64,000 bases of DNA. Origin: Burkholderiaceae bacterium. GTDB taxonomy: Bacteria > Pseudomonadota > Gammaproteobacteria > Burkholderiales > Burkholderiaceae_C. Both the position numbers and the translations under genes were made by a program. Below are positions 49,227 through 58,296 of this stretch, one piece after another. Location: contig JACKLI010000001.1 in assembly GCA_024235995.1 (NCBI GenBank), positions 3,224,001 through 3,288,000 of the forward strand. Reading direction: 5' to 3'. The notes under the pieces are model-generated. The model did no database searches, was not told the origin of the DNA, and saw nothing but the letters and a program-made list of their open reading frames with translations. Numbering within the stretch: the stretch's first letter is position 1; every line of letters starts with the position of its first letter.

Positions 49227-49258
49227 GGGCAATTGCCCTTTTGCTTGGGCAGTTGCCC
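49227..49258. promoter_or_regulatory. Tandem palindromes upstream of alpA
   Basis: Two 12-bp palindromes, GGGCAATTGCCC (49227-49238, perfect) and GGGCAGTTGCCC (49247-49258, one mismatch), are spaced exactly 20 bp apart, two helical turns. They lie about 60-90 bp before the alpA start. They look like a double operator, perhaps for the island's own regulator. The T-runs after each arm also allow a terminator reading. Confidence 0.6.
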
Positions 49259-49316
49259 CTATTTTTAGACTGCCAAACCGACAGTCGCGCCGTTCAACTT
49301 CACAGGACAGCGCAAC

Positions 49317-49613
49317 ATGTCACATCACCACAAAAGCGCATCGGTCAAGGCGACCACCATCAAGTCTGCGCCGATCGATGCAACATTTCGGCCTTCGTTT
49401 TTCGATGCGCTGCCGGACGGTGCCTTCATCCGCGAAGCGCAATTGGTGCAGAGCCCCAGACGCCCGGACAACCTGGCCCCCTTGCCCTTCAGCGCACCCA
49501 CGCTGTGGCGCAAGGTGAAGGCAGGCACCTTCCCAAAACCCGTCAAGTTGTCCCAGCGCGTGACCGCGTGGAAGGTGGGCGAGGTGCGGGCGTGGATTGC
49601 AGCGCAATCGTGA
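49317..49613 (+). CDS. AlpA-family transcriptional regulator
   Basis: A 98-residue MerR-like DNA-binding protein of the AlpA type, used by P4-like elements to turn on the integrase or act as excisionase. The C-terminal half has the family pattern: a Ser-Ala-Pro-Thr-Leu-Trp helix, FPKPVKLSQRVTAWKVGEV and RAWIAAQ. The N-terminal 40 residues are variable. It stands directly before the primase gene, the usual order in satellite-like islands. The tandem palindromes upstream may be its operator. Confidence 0.85.
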   Translation: MSHHHKSASVKATTIKSAPIDATFRPSFFDALPDGAFIREAQLVQSPRRPDNLAPLPFSAPTLWRKVKAGTFPKPVKLSQRVTAWKVGEVRAWIAAQS

Positions 49614-49622
49614 GGGTGCGTC

Positions 49623-52190
49623 ATGTCTGAGCCGACACTTTCTGCCAGCGGTCTGACGCAAACCCCTGAAACCGCTGAAACCACCAATCAGGCCTTCCTG
49701 GAAGCCATCTTTGGCCGCTGCAACCCCGCCGCAGACGTGCGCCCGCTGCTGTGCGCGAAACACGGCGACCCGGACAACAAGAAAGCCGGATGGGCACCTC
49801 AGCCATGGGGTGAAACCCGGCCCGAGAATCCGGACCTGAACTGGTACGTGCAACCGAGCACTTTCGCCAGCATCGACGGCAAGTGGAGGGCGCAGAAAGC
49901 CGCCGTCGTGGCCGTTCACGCCGTCATGCTGGATGACGTGGGCACCAAGGTTCCGCTGGTTCGCCTGACCGCCTGCCCGCCGTCCTGGCTGCTGGAAACC
50001 TCGCCTGGAAACTTTCAGGCGGGCTACATCTTCAGCACGCCCATCGATGACGCCAAGCAGGCCGACGCGCTCAAGGAGGCGCTGATCGATGCCGACCTCT
50101 GTGATTCCGGCGCGTCAGGTGGAGCGGCCCGCTGGATGCGCCTGCCTGTGGGCATCAATGGCAAAGCCAAGTACGTGCAGTCTGACGGCACTCCGTGGCG
50201 CTGCCATCTGAGCGAGTGGCATCCCGAGCGCCGTTACAGCATGGACGAACTGATCGAGCGCCTGGAACTGACACCGCCTGCGCCGCCCGGGCGCCCAAAG
50301 CGCCAAAAAAAATCCAAGGTGACCGGCGAGCGCCTGGCCGAGCTGATCGACCAGAGTGCAGACACCGTGCATATCCCCCGCGCGGCAGAGAACCCCGTCC
50401 TGGCCGCGCTGGCGCAGCGTGGCCTGTACAAGCGCCCGCTGGGCAGTGGCAAGCACGACATGACCTGCCCGTGGGCACATGAGCATACGGACGGCATCGA
50501 CCACGGCAGCGCCTACTTCGAGCCGACCGACCTCTACCCCATCGGTGGCTTCAAGTGTCAGCATTCGCACGGCGACAAGAAGCGCATGGGTGCCCTTCTG
50601 GAGTTTCTCGGCGTCACGCCTGCGCAGGCAAAACACAAGGCGGTGATCCGTGTCAGCGCGGGCGAACTGGATCGCGTGGTAGACGCCGCAGAGCGAGAGT
50701 TGGCCGCCAGCGGTAGGTATTACCAGCGTGGAAACCTGATCGTGCGTGTGCTGACCGATCCCGGCTCGCAGGAGACACGCATCAAGCCGTTGACCGGCAA
50801 CGCCCTGACCCGCGCACTGTCGGAGTGCGCGAACTGGGAGCGCTACGACGGCCGTACAGGGGACTTTGTCCCCAGTGACCCGCCCGCGCGTCATACCAGT
50901 GTGCTGTTCGATGCCGAGGCCTACAACCACCTGCCGGTGCTGCAAGGCATAGCCCGTCAACCGTACCTGCGCGCCGACGGCAGCCTCATGACCGAGGCCG
51001 GCTTCGACGCCGCCAGCGGCATGTTCGGGGCGTTCGACGTGCGCGAGTTTCGTGTCCCCCAGGCGCCGACGAAAGCAGACGCGCAGCGCGCATTGGCGGA
51101 GTTGAACGGGCTGCTGTCGGAGTTTGCCTTCGCCAACGCCACCGCCTGCAGCGCTGCCCTGGCCGCGATGCTGACTGCCGTGGTGCGGCCGACCCTGCCT
51201 GTAGCGCCGATGTTCCATGCACTTGCGCCGCAGATTGCCAGCGGCAAGACCTACCTTTTGAGCATGGTCGCCGCCCTGGCGGGGCCGGGCACGGTTTCGG
51301 CCTATGCCTTTCCGACCAAGGACGAGGAGTGCAGCAAGCTGCTGCTGTCGGCGCTCCTGGAAGGCCCTGCGGTGGTCATGTTCGACAACCTGACCAGCGA
51401 CCTGATCCCGTTCAAGAGCCTGTGCAGTGCACTGACCTCGGAGCAGTTGACGGATCGCATTCTCGGGGTCAGCAAGACCGCCACCGTCAACACCCGCTCG
51501 CTCATGCTCAGTAGCGGCAACAACGTCGGACCGGTGGGCGACATGACCCGCCGCACCGTGACGATTGCCCTCGATCCTCAGTGCGAGACACCAGCGGCAA
51601 GGCAGTTCAACGACGACCCGCTGGCCAAAGTGCAGTCGTGTCGCGCCCACTATGTCAGCCTCGCCCTGACGGTGGTGCTGGCCTATCTGCACGCCGGCGC
51701 ACCCGCGGTGGCTGTTGACGGCAAACCGTTGCAACCGCTGGGCAGCTACGCGCAGTGGACACGCCTGGTACGGTCGCCGCTGGTGTGGCTGGGTCAGCCC
51801 GACCCAGCGGTACCGGTGTTCGACCGCATGGCAGACGATCCCGACCGCGAAACACTGGAGCGCCTGCTGCAGGCCTGGCACGCCAGGTTCGGCAAGTCTC
51901 CTACTGCGGTGCGCGAAGTCGTGGCCGCAGTGCACGCCTTCGTACCCGACCCGGAACTGGCGGAAGTGGTTCGCGATGTTTCGGAGGAGCGTGGCGTCAT
52001 CAATCGTCGCCGTCTGGGCCGATGGCTCGCCCGACATCAAGGCCGCCTCGTTGACGGCATGAAGTTGGTCAGGGCCTCCAGGATCAGCGGTAGCGAACGC
52101 TGGCAGGTGGTTATGGGGGTTCCGGCGGTTTCCCGCAGCCGACCCGAGGAAAGTGTCCACGCACAAGAGAATGCAGAGGTTGAAGCATGA
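49623..52190 (+). CDS. RepB-like primase / replication protein with ATPase-like domain
   Basis: An 855-residue island replication protein. The N-terminal ~220 residues resemble RepB-type primases, with the metal-binding-like VMLDDVGTKVPL near residue 100 and a GGAARWMRLPVG motif. After a basic linker (PGRPKRQKKSKV), a central region has clustered Cys/His residues. An ATPase-like domain follows, with a Walker A-like QIASGKTYLL near 535 and Walker B-like AVVMFDNLTSD near 583. This primase plus helicase layout is like the P4 alpha protein. It starts 9 bp after alpA. Confidence 0.8.
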   Translation: MSEPTLSASGLTQTPETAETTNQAFLEAIFGRCNPAADVRPLLCAKHGDPDNKKAGWAPQPWGETRPENPDLNWYVQPSTFASIDGKWRAQKAAVVAVHAVMLDDVGTKVPLVRLTACPPSWLLETSPGNFQAGYIFSTPIDDAKQADALKEALIDADLCDSGASGGAARWMRLPVGINGKAKYVQSDGTPWRCHLSEWHPERRYSMDELIERLELTPPAPPGRPKRQKKSKVTGERLAELIDQSADTVHIPRAAENPVLAALAQRGLYKRPLGSGKHDMTCPWAHEHTDGIDHGSAYFEPTDLYPIGGFKCQHSHGDKKRMGALLEFLGVTPAQAKHKAVIRVSAGELDRVVDAAERELAASGRYYQRGNLIVRVLTDPGSQETRIKPLTGNALTRALSECANWERYDGRTGDFVPSDPPARHTSVLFDAEAYNHLPVLQGIARQPYLRADGSLMTEAGFDAASGMFGAFDVREFRVPQAPTKADAQRALAELNGLLSEFAFANATACSAALAAMLTAVVRPTLPVAPMFHALAPQIASGKTYLLSMVAALAGPGTVSAYAFPTKDEECSKLLLSALLEGPAVVMFDNLTSDLIPFKSLCSALTSEQLTDRILGVSKTATVNTRSLMLSSGNNVGPVGDMTRRTVTIALDPQCETPAARQFNDDPLAKVQSCRAHYVSLALTVVLAYLHAGAPAVAVDGKPLQPLGSYAQWTRLVRSPLVWLGQPDPAVPVFDRMADDPDRETLERLLQAWHARFGKSPTAVREVVAAVHAFVPDPELAEVVRDVSEERGVINRRRLGRWLARHQGRLVDGMKLVRASRISGSERWQVVMGVPAVSRSRPEESVHAQENAEVEA

Positions 52191-52330
52191 GTGCCAGCAA
52201 AGGACAGCCCGCTGCCGATTCCGGTCACCTATGGCGCCGACGTGGCACCTTGCATGCGGCTCTGGATGCGCCAGCCATTGGTGAAATTTGCCAAATGATT
52301 TCGGAAAACTCTACTGGGAAGGAGGTCTGA
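52187..52330 (+). CDS. Small hypothetical protein (47 residues)
   Basis: A short reading frame too small for usual gene finders. Its ATG overlaps the primase stop codon (ATGA), and its end holds the AGGAGG ribosome-binding site of the next gene. The product is soluble, with a basic WRRRG segment near residue 16 and no known motif. The overlap at both ends argues for real, coupled translation. Confidence 0.55.
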   Translation: MSASKGQPAADSGHLWRRRGTLHAALDAPAIGEICQMISENSTGKEV

Positions 52331-52332
52331 CC

Positions 52333-52929
52333 ATGGGTGGCTTTGGCAGTGGACGCAAGTGGGGCAAACCAACGGTTGACGACCGGCGCTCGCTGGATGT
52401 GCGGCGGCTGGCACGTGACGGTCATCTGACGCCGGGCACAGCCTGTTCATGGGAATGGACGCGACGCGGTGAGGTGGTGTCGTCCATCAGCTTTTCTGTG
52501 CAGTGCGATCGGGTTTGGCTCACCTATCGGCACCAGGAACGCGGCGGTGAATGGCAGAGCATGAGTTACCCGGTGATCCTCGATCGAACGCCATGCCATC
52601 TCGGCGGCCAGCGCGTCTGGTGGCGATGCCCTGCACGCAACTGTGGGCGCCGGGTGGCCGTTCTGTACGCGGGCGAGGTATTTGCATGCCGGCACTGCTA
52701 CAAGCTGGCGTATCCAAGCCAGCGCGAAACCTGTGACGACCGGTCAAGCCGGCGCGCGAACACGCTGCGCCGGCGGCTGAAGTGGGAACCAGGCATTCTC
52801 AACGGCAACGGAGTCAAACCCAAGGGAATGCACTGGCGCACGTTCTGGCGGCTGCAAGCCCAGCACGATGCCTTCGTCAACGTGACGCTGACCGGCTTGG
52901 CTCGGCGGTTCAGGTTGCTGGACAAGTAA
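52333..52929 (+). CDS. Zinc-ribbon-type hypothetical island protein
   Basis: A 198-residue protein of unknown function. It opens with MGGFGSGRKWGKPTVDD, a start shared by a family of island and phage proteins. Near residues 98-120 it has a CxxxxC ... CxxC pattern (WWRCPARNCGRR and FACRHCYKLAY) that fits a zinc ribbon. The C-terminal part is basic with many Arg and Trp residues, suggesting nucleic-acid binding. The ATG is preceded by a strong AGGAGG. It follows the primase and the 47-residue gene in one apparent operon. Confidence 0.7.
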   Translation: MGGFGSGRKWGKPTVDDRRSLDVRRLARDGHLTPGTACSWEWTRRGEVVSSISFSVQCDRVWLTYRHQERGGEWQSMSYPVILDRTPCHLGGQRVWWRCPARNCGRRVAVLYAGEVFACRHCYKLAYPSQRETCDDRSSRRANTLRRRLKWEPGILNGNGVKPKGMHWRTFWRLQAQHDAFVNVTLTGLARRFRLLDK

Positions 52930-53054
52930 ACCCGGCATGGACACCTGATGTGCCGGATTGCTCGGAGCAAGAGAGCCAACCAGCGTGGCACCCATGAGCT
53001 GCGCCAAGAGCGATCAACTCGACAACCTCCAGCTTCTTCATTGGCGCGGTTCGC

Positions 53055-53738
53055 TCACGCGATACGCCACACCTGCGCTGGCCGATGCGCCCCGCCAATC
53101 ATCTTGCCCGGCACCTGCTTCAACGCTCCAGCTTCTTCGACCCGGCGCCTGAATGTCACCTTGTTGAGCGGCGCACCCAGCACCGCCTCGCATCGGGCCT
53201 GAAGCTGCGGCAGCGTGAACTCCTCGGGCATCAACCCCGGCGCAAACTGCAGCGCCAGCAACTCGGCCCGCAGCCCCGCGATGGCCTGCCCTACCAACTG
53301 GTCATGATCAAACGCCAGGCTTTCGTCCCGGCTGGCCTGATGGGCATCCACCCACAGCAATTCCTGCACGCGCTTTCCCGGTTGCACCGGCAGCTCGTCA
53401 CTCAGCACGGCCCGGTACACCACCGTCATCGCCCACGGCGCCCGTGGGTCGCGCTGGGCCCCGCCGACCGCCACCACCTGTCTGACGTGAGGCAGGGTTG
53501 TTCCCAGACGCTCCTGCGCCACCCGCTGCGCCGCTGCCTCCAGTGAAGCATCCAGGTCGATTCTGAGCACTCCCCCTGGCAACCCCAGCTTTCCCACGAA
53601 CGGCGCCTGCTGCCGCTTGGCCAGCAACACTTGGAGGCGGTCGGCCTCTACCCGAAACACGATCAGGTCCAGCCGTACCAACGGCATCGGGTGGATGGGG
53701 CCGGCTGGGATCTCGCTGTTGCGCTGCGGAGACGACAT
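53055..53738 (-). CDS. NrtR-like Nudix-domain transcriptional regulator
   Basis: A 227-residue protein with an N-terminal Nudix fold (about 18-145) and a C-terminal winged helix (about 165-225). The Nudix box is degenerate: around GLPGGVLRIDLDASLEAAAQ the REUxEE core reads QRVAQER. That suggests a ligand sensor rather than a hydrolase, as in NrtR. The C-terminal part has the NrtR pattern FTLPQLQARCEAVLGAPLNK, then FRRRVEEAGALKQV and HRPAQVWRI. NrtR proteins respond to ADP-ribose or related NAD metabolites. It is divergent from a three-gene set with an inverted repeat between, so it is very likely its regulator. Confidence 0.85.
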   Translation of the reverse strand: MSSPQRNSEIPAGPIHPMPLVRLDLIVFRVEADRLQVLLAKRQQAPFVGKLGLPGGVLRIDLDASLEAAAQRVAQERLGTTLPHVRQVVAVGGAQRDPRAPWAMTVVYRAVLSDELPVQPGKRVQELLWVDAHQASRDESLAFDHDQLVGQAIAGLRAELLALQFAPGLMPEEFTLPQLQARCEAVLGAPLNKVTFRRRVEEAGALKQVPGKMIGGAHRPAQVWRIA

Positions 53739-53755
53739 AGTTTTAATAATGATCT

Positions 53756-53774
53756 AACTAGGTTACACTTAGTT
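53756..53774. promoter_or_regulatory. Inverted repeat operator between the NrtR-like gene and the phosphoesterase gene
   Basis: AACTA-GGTTACACT-TAGTT has 5-bp perfect arms, and the symmetry extends outward with some mismatches. It lies 18 bp before the regulator's start and 40 bp before the phosphoesterase start, overlapping likely promoter elements of both. I propose it as the binding site of the NrtR-like protein. Confidence 0.6.
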
Positions 53775-53813
53775 TATCTGATGAACGAACAAGCAACAAG
53801 AAAGGTAATTGCC

Positions 53814-54767
53814 ATGAGACTGGGTTATGACGTGATCGGCGACATCCACGGCCATGCCGACAAACTGGAAGAGCTGCTGAAGCGCATGGGCTATGTCCGA
53901 GCCGGCTCGGGCTATCGGGCGCCCCAGGGTCGCCAAGCCGTGTTTCTGGGCGATCTGATCGACCGCGGCCCGGATCAAGCGCGCGTGCTCTCGATCGTGC
54001 GCTCGATGGTGGATTCAGGCTCGGCGCGTTGCATCTTGGGCAACCATGAGTTCAACGCCATCGGCTACCTGACGGACGATCCAGGCAAACCGGGTGAAGC
54101 CTACCGGCCCAACCGGGGCGATACGCCCAAGGCGCTAAAGAACCGCGAGCAACACGCCGAGTTTCTGGCCCAGGTGGGCGAAGGTTCGGCCAAGCACCAG
54201 GACTGGGTGCGCTGGTTCCGCACGCTTCCGGTGTGCCTGGACCTGGATGGTGTCCGCGTGGTGCACGGGGGTTGGGACGACGGCTCGGTCGCTGCGCTGC
54301 AAAGCGCCGGTTGGGTGGATGGCGTTGCCCTGGACGACGCGCTGCTGCACCTGGTCTATGACGAAGAGGGCGCCGTGGGCAAGGCACGCAAGCGCCTGAC
54401 CTGCGGGCTGGAGTTGCCCTTGCCATCGGGGCGCGTCATCCGTGACAAGGCTGGCCACGAGCACAAGGATGTGCGGGTGGCCGACTGGCGGCACGATGCG
54501 ACGGACTTCAGCCAGGTGGCGTTGGTGCCGCCCGGCCAGGAAGAACTTCTGCATGGGATGGACTGGCCTGCCGGCCTGGAGCTTCGTCCCATCGAGGGCT
54601 CGCCGATCCTGATCGGGCACCACTGGTTCCAGGGCGTGCCGAAGGTGGAATGCCCCAAACTCGCCTGCCTCGATTGGTCGGCTGCCAAGGACGGGCCGCT
54701 GGTCGCCTACCGGTGGGACGGTGAAGATGTGTTGAGCGACGAAAAACTGTTTTGGGTGCAAGCATGA
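53814..54767 (+). CDS. Metallophosphoesterase (calcineurin-like, ApaH/PrpA-type)
   Basis: A 317-residue two-metal phosphoesterase. The metal motifs are in order: VIGDIHGHADKL (residues 7-18), FLGDLIDRGPDQ, ILGNHEFNAIGY, VRVVHGGWDD and the late ILIGHHWFQG. The family includes diadenosine tetraphosphatases and protein phosphatases. Given the NrtR-like regulator and the SLOG gene nearby, a dinucleotide or nucleotide substrate is plausible but unproven. I chose ATG at 53814, with AAGG 8 nt upstream; an in-frame ATG at 53781 lies too close to the operator. It overlaps the next gene by 4 bp. Confidence 0.88.
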   Translation: MRLGYDVIGDIHGHADKLEELLKRMGYVRAGSGYRAPQGRQAVFLGDLIDRGPDQARVLSIVRSMVDSGSARCILGNHEFNAIGYLTDDPGKPGEAYRPNRGDTPKALKNREQHAEFLAQVGEGSAKHQDWVRWFRTLPVCLDLDGVRVVHGGWDDGSVAALQSAGWVDGVALDDALLHLVYDEEGAVGKARKRLTCGLELPLPSGRVIRDKAGHEHKDVRVADWRHDATDFSQVALVPPGQEELLHGMDWPAGLELRPIEGSPILIGHHWFQGVPKVECPKLACLDWSAAKDGPLVAYRWDGEDVLSDEKLFWVQA

Positions 54768-55510
54768 CGAATCTTGAGGAACAGCGCAGGGCGCTGCAAC
54801 GCCAAATGGAGTGGTTGCTGGAGGACGTGCCGATCAAGAACGTCCTGCAGGAACTGCGGATTCGACCCGTCAGCGATGGTTCAGCCTTGCAAGGCTTCAT
54901 CGCGCTGAAGGGCAGGCGTCTGCAAGTGAATGCCGAAGTCGGTTGGGATGGGCGCTGGCGTGTGCTTGGAACCGGCTTCAACCAAGGCGGCGACTCGTTT
55001 CTCTGCGACGAGCGGATGCTTCCAGCCCGTCAGGAAAGGGGAAGAACCGTTCTGGCCGTGCTCGAAATGTGGCAGGCGCTGCATGGTGTCGATGCATCAA
55101 CGCCCGAAGCCTTGCAATCCGGCCAGCAGTATGCGCACGCCAAGCGCGCGCTGAATGGGTTTGCACTCCAGATGCCCGCGCTCGCCGTGGATGGCGTCGC
55201 TTTGCGGCACGCGCTCAAATGGATCAGGAGGCGCTTTCAAGCTGATCTGGTGCAAGCAGCAGGCGAAGACCGGCAGGTCAATCTGGATTTTCAAGCCGGT
55301 CTGCTACGACTTGACGTGGGAGGGCAAGTCTACGGTTGCGCGGCACGCGGCGTCTGGGCTGTTCCGGCAGCGGTGCGATTGGACGATCTTCTGGCCGCAC
55401 CGCCATGGTCACTTCGCGGTGGATGGATTCGACTGAATTGGGCGACCGACGGTCTGCACATCAACGGATGGCTTGCCGGCGCGATCAAGGAAGGCCGCGC
55501 GCATGGCTGA
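54764..55510 (+). CDS. Hypothetical protein in the NrtR/phosphoesterase/SLOG operon
   Basis: A 248-residue soluble protein that I do not recognise. The N-terminal ~30 residues are helical and charged (LEEQRRALQRQMEWLLEDVP). The remainder alternates short hydrophobic strands and turns (LQGFIALKGRRLQVNAEVGW, VNLDFQAGLLRLDVGGQVYG), which suggests a mainly beta fold. There are no membrane segments or metal motifs. Its ATG overlaps the phosphoesterase stop (ATGA) and its end overlaps the SLOG gene by 8 bp. It is therefore expressed as the middle gene of the operon and probably works with both. Confidence 0.7.
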   Translation: MTNLEEQRRALQRQMEWLLEDVPIKNVLQELRIRPVSDGSALQGFIALKGRRLQVNAEVGWDGRWRVLGTGFNQGGDSFLCDERMLPARQERGRTVLAVLEMWQALHGVDASTPEALQSGQQYAHAKRALNGFALQMPALAVDGVALRHALKWIRRRFQADLVQAAGEDRQVNLDFQAGLLRLDVGGQVYGCAARGVWAVPAAVRLDDLLAAPPWSLRGGWIRLNWATDGLHINGWLAGAIKEGRAHG

Positions 55511-56408
55511 GAACAGCAAATTTGTACCGGTTCTGACGGTGCTGGCGGAACCAGGTCCGGCGTACATCTGGGTCGTGCGGTCCCCTGATGAAGGTGGCGT
55601 GGGGGGCAACATGTGTTCTCTGATGGGATGGGACGACAGCTTTCCCATGTCGCACGGCTTGTGGCAAAAGTTCGATGATTGGGCTTGGGAGTTCGACCAA
55701 GTCCTCAGTGAGGGCGGATATTTCCAGATACCCGATGATTGGGACTGGCTGGCTTTTCATGCCCGAGGGTTACAGCTCTCCCGATGGTTGAAGGATGAAG
55801 TCGGCGGCGCGTATCGGGTGGTTTACCTCAAGTACGGGAGCGACCCCAACCGCAGTCTGAGCGAACGTACCGAAGTCCTTGCGGACGGATCACTGCTGCC
55901 GCTACTGCCCTTTCTCGGCCCTTTTCCTGAGCCCGCACGCTTTTGCAGACACATCGTGTCGGGCGGGCAGACCGGCGCTGATCGCGCGGCCCTGGACTTC
56001 GCCATCGAAAATGGCTACACCCATGGCGGCTGGGCACCCGCGGGGCGACAAGCCGAGGATGGAACGATCCCGCTGAAGTATCAGCTCACCGTCCTGCCGG
56101 AGGGCGGCTACCTCGAACGCACACGGCGCAACGTCGAAGACAGCGACGGCACGCTCGTCGTCAATCTTGGTGAACTCGATGGCGAGACGCTGGTGACGCA
56201 GCAGTTTGCCGAAGCTCTGGGCAAACCCCATCTCGTCATCCAGTTGGCGGGAGGGATCACAGCCGAAGCAGCAAACGATGTGCTGGTTTGGTTGCGTGAC
56301 CATGAGATCAAGACCCTGAATATTGCAGGCCCCAGGGAAAGCAAACGTCCCGGAGCCTACGGATTGACCTTCGAGTTGCTTGCTGCGATGCACCGTTCAT
56401 CAAGTTAG
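55503..56408 (+). CDS. Protein with unknown N-terminal domain and cpYpsA-type SLOG domain
   Basis: A 301-residue fusion. Residues about 148-297 form a circularly permuted YpsA-like SLOG domain, a Rossmann-like nucleotide-ligand pocket. It shows IVSGGQTGADRAALDFAIEN, GGWAPAGRQAEDG, ERTRRNVEDSDGTLVVN and PHLVIQLAGG. SLOG domains are thought to sense or process nucleotide-derived signals in several conflict systems. The first ~140 residues (CSLMGWDDSFPMSHGLWQKF) match nothing I know. I chose ATG at 55503, which overlaps the previous gene by 8 bp. The end overlaps the convergent phage-protein remnant by 4 bp. Confidence 0.82.
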   Translation: MAENSKFVPVLTVLAEPGPAYIWVVRSPDEGGVGGNMCSLMGWDDSFPMSHGLWQKFDDWAWEFDQVLSEGGYFQIPDDWDWLAFHARGLQLSRWLKDEVGGAYRVVYLKYGSDPNRSLSERTEVLADGSLLPLLPFLGPFPEPARFCRHIVSGGQTGADRAALDFAIENGYTHGGWAPAGRQAEDGTIPLKYQLTVLPEGGYLERTRRNVEDSDGTLVVNLGELDGETLVTQQFAEALGKPHLVIQLAGGITAEAANDVLVWLRDHEIKTLNIAGPRESKRPGAYGLTFELLAAMHRSSS

Positions 56409-58240
56409 CCGACCACGGCCATCGGGCGCACTGCTGCGAGTGCGACATTCGGGCAGCTATGCAGGCCAGCAAACTTGTTGCGCTCGTAGCTGCGCTGATC
56501 CAGCTGGCCCAGGTCCACCGCCTCTTGCGACAACTTGTCGATCACGCGCTGGATTTCCTGCAGCTTCTCCGCGCTGCCTTCGGGCAGCTCGTCCATGCCA
56601 CGGATGATCTTGTCGGGGTCGGTTTCGTTCATCCAGCGGTAGGCCGCCGCCGACTCCTCGCGCGTCAGGCTGGCCAGACTGTCGATCATCTCGCCGGCCT
56701 TGCGCAGCTGCACCTGCTGGCGCGCCTGCATCAGCACACGCTCATCGCGCACGCGCGGGTCGAGCCCGTAGTCGCTGACCAGGCCAGCCTTGACCGACTC
56801 GGGTGTGTAGCGGTTCAGGGCACCCGCGATGACACCGCCCACCTTCTTGGCGGCCCATTCCACGCCGGTGGCGCGTGTGATCGCCTGAGCCACCGCATCC
56901 AGCGGCTGCGCGGTGCGGGCGGACTTTTGGATCAGCGCATCGGCGCGCTCAGAAGGGGTCAGGTTCTGTTGAGTCCCGCCGCCCACGGCCGCAGAAATGG
57001 CACGGCTCAGGCGCGGCGCGCCATCTGGAACTTGAATCGTCCGCTTCTTTTTGACAACAACCTGAGTTGCTGGTTTTGGCTTGTCGGTGTTAAAATCGAA
57101 GCGTTCGGAGGCTACTTCTAGCCCGAAGCGGTCAGGGTGAAGCGAAGATTCCTTGGCGACAGCAATTGAAGGTGACGTGGCTTCAGCGTCACGGGTGGGG
57201 AAGGTTAGGCGCCCCACCTTCTCCGGATTCCCCCACAAGTTCTGAGCGTTGCGGTACGGTCGCACGGTCGTGATCGAATAGTGATCGCCACGCCACACAG
57301 CCACCACGGCTTGCTTCATCAGCGGGTTCGGGAATATGAACTTGCTGCCGTCGTAGTGAACCTCTTTCACTCCGCGCAGCACTTCCACCGCCTGCCGCAC
57401 CAGGTCTTCGGCCAGGTCTCCCGTTTGTTTTTTCGGCATGCGCGTGGCGTCGCGTCTGGTGTTGTCGGCCATGTGCTCGATGCCAAGTCCGCGATGCGCG
57501 CCCTCAGCAACTCCAACAGGTAGGCGAATCGGCCCCGCCTTGACGGTCTCGCCCGCAGGCACTTGCGCCAGATCGCCCGTCAGGTTGCCCTCGTACTCGG
57601 GTGTCTCTGGAATCACCGAATCGTTCACCGTGCGGTAGCCGTCGCGCACGATGCGACGCGCCAGCATCGCCGCCGCCGGGTTCTTGCCGCGCCACTGCGC
57701 CATCAGCGATTCCAGGCCGTCGAAGTCGGCCAGCGCCATGGCGTCGGCATTCTCGTAGCCCAGCTGGGCGGCCTGCTTGTTCAGCCACCTTGCCTGCTGC
57801 TGGGCGTCGGCGGCGCTGCTGCGCACCCGCGGCGGCCGTCCCGCCAGGTAGTCGCGCGCGGCCGTCATCAGCTCGGCGGCCAGCAGGTCGGCCTTCTGCT
57901 GATCGGACAGCCGGCCGTCCAGCCATGCGCGCATGCGCTTGGCCAGCGCCGTGAAGCCCGAGCGCTCCAGCCACTGCTGCACCTTGTGCGCCACCCGGCG
58001 CCAGCCATTGAGCTTGACCAGATCGGCCGGCGGCACATCGACCAGCAACTCTTCGACGGCCGTGGTGACCGGCACGTTCAGGCGCTTGGCCACGGCGTTC
58101 GCGCGGCGGTTCAGATCGTCGTTCAGGTTCAGCAGCGACTGCATCACCCGCATGCGGTCGCCACCCAGGAGCGCGGCCAGGCCGGCGTGCCCCGCCTCGT
58201 GCGTGGCCAGCACGTGCTCGGCGCGCTCCATGCTTGCCAT
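56405..58240 (-). pseudogene. Phage polyvalent-protein remnant with zincin-like motif
   Basis: An open frame (611 codons from ATG 58240; it stays open to 58450, across the att site) that looks like a fragment of a much larger phage 'polyvalent' protein. Near its N-terminus is ATHEAGHAGLAAL with an HExxH-type zinc motif. The middle (DGSKFIFPNPLMKQAVVAVW) fits the barnase/EndoU-like nuclease segments of such proteins, and the C-terminal third is helical. The sequence seems cut at the left by the island boundary. At its end the regular pattern stops after YERNKFAG and changes to an unrelated tail. I regard it as a decayed remnant, though translation is possible. Confidence 0.6.
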
Positions 58241-58296
58241 GGTTGTCGGCGAGAGGTAGCTGCCGGTGAAGCAACCTCCGCCCAGCGTCAGCGCTT

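Noticed and set aside
49227..49258. Tandem palindromes as ordinary terminators
   Set aside because: The stems have no loop bases beyond the palindrome centre, and the exact 20-bp spacing fits operators better. It remains possible.
53781..53813. The upstream ATG at 53781 as the phosphoesterase start
   Set aside because: It has no ribosome-binding site and lies 7 bp after the inverted repeat, probably at or before the transcription start. ATG 53814 has AAGG and better family agreement.
54764..55510. Similarity of the unknown operon protein to a DNA sliding clamp domain
   Set aside because: Only the alternating beta pattern is suggestive. I see no conserved residues that would support it.
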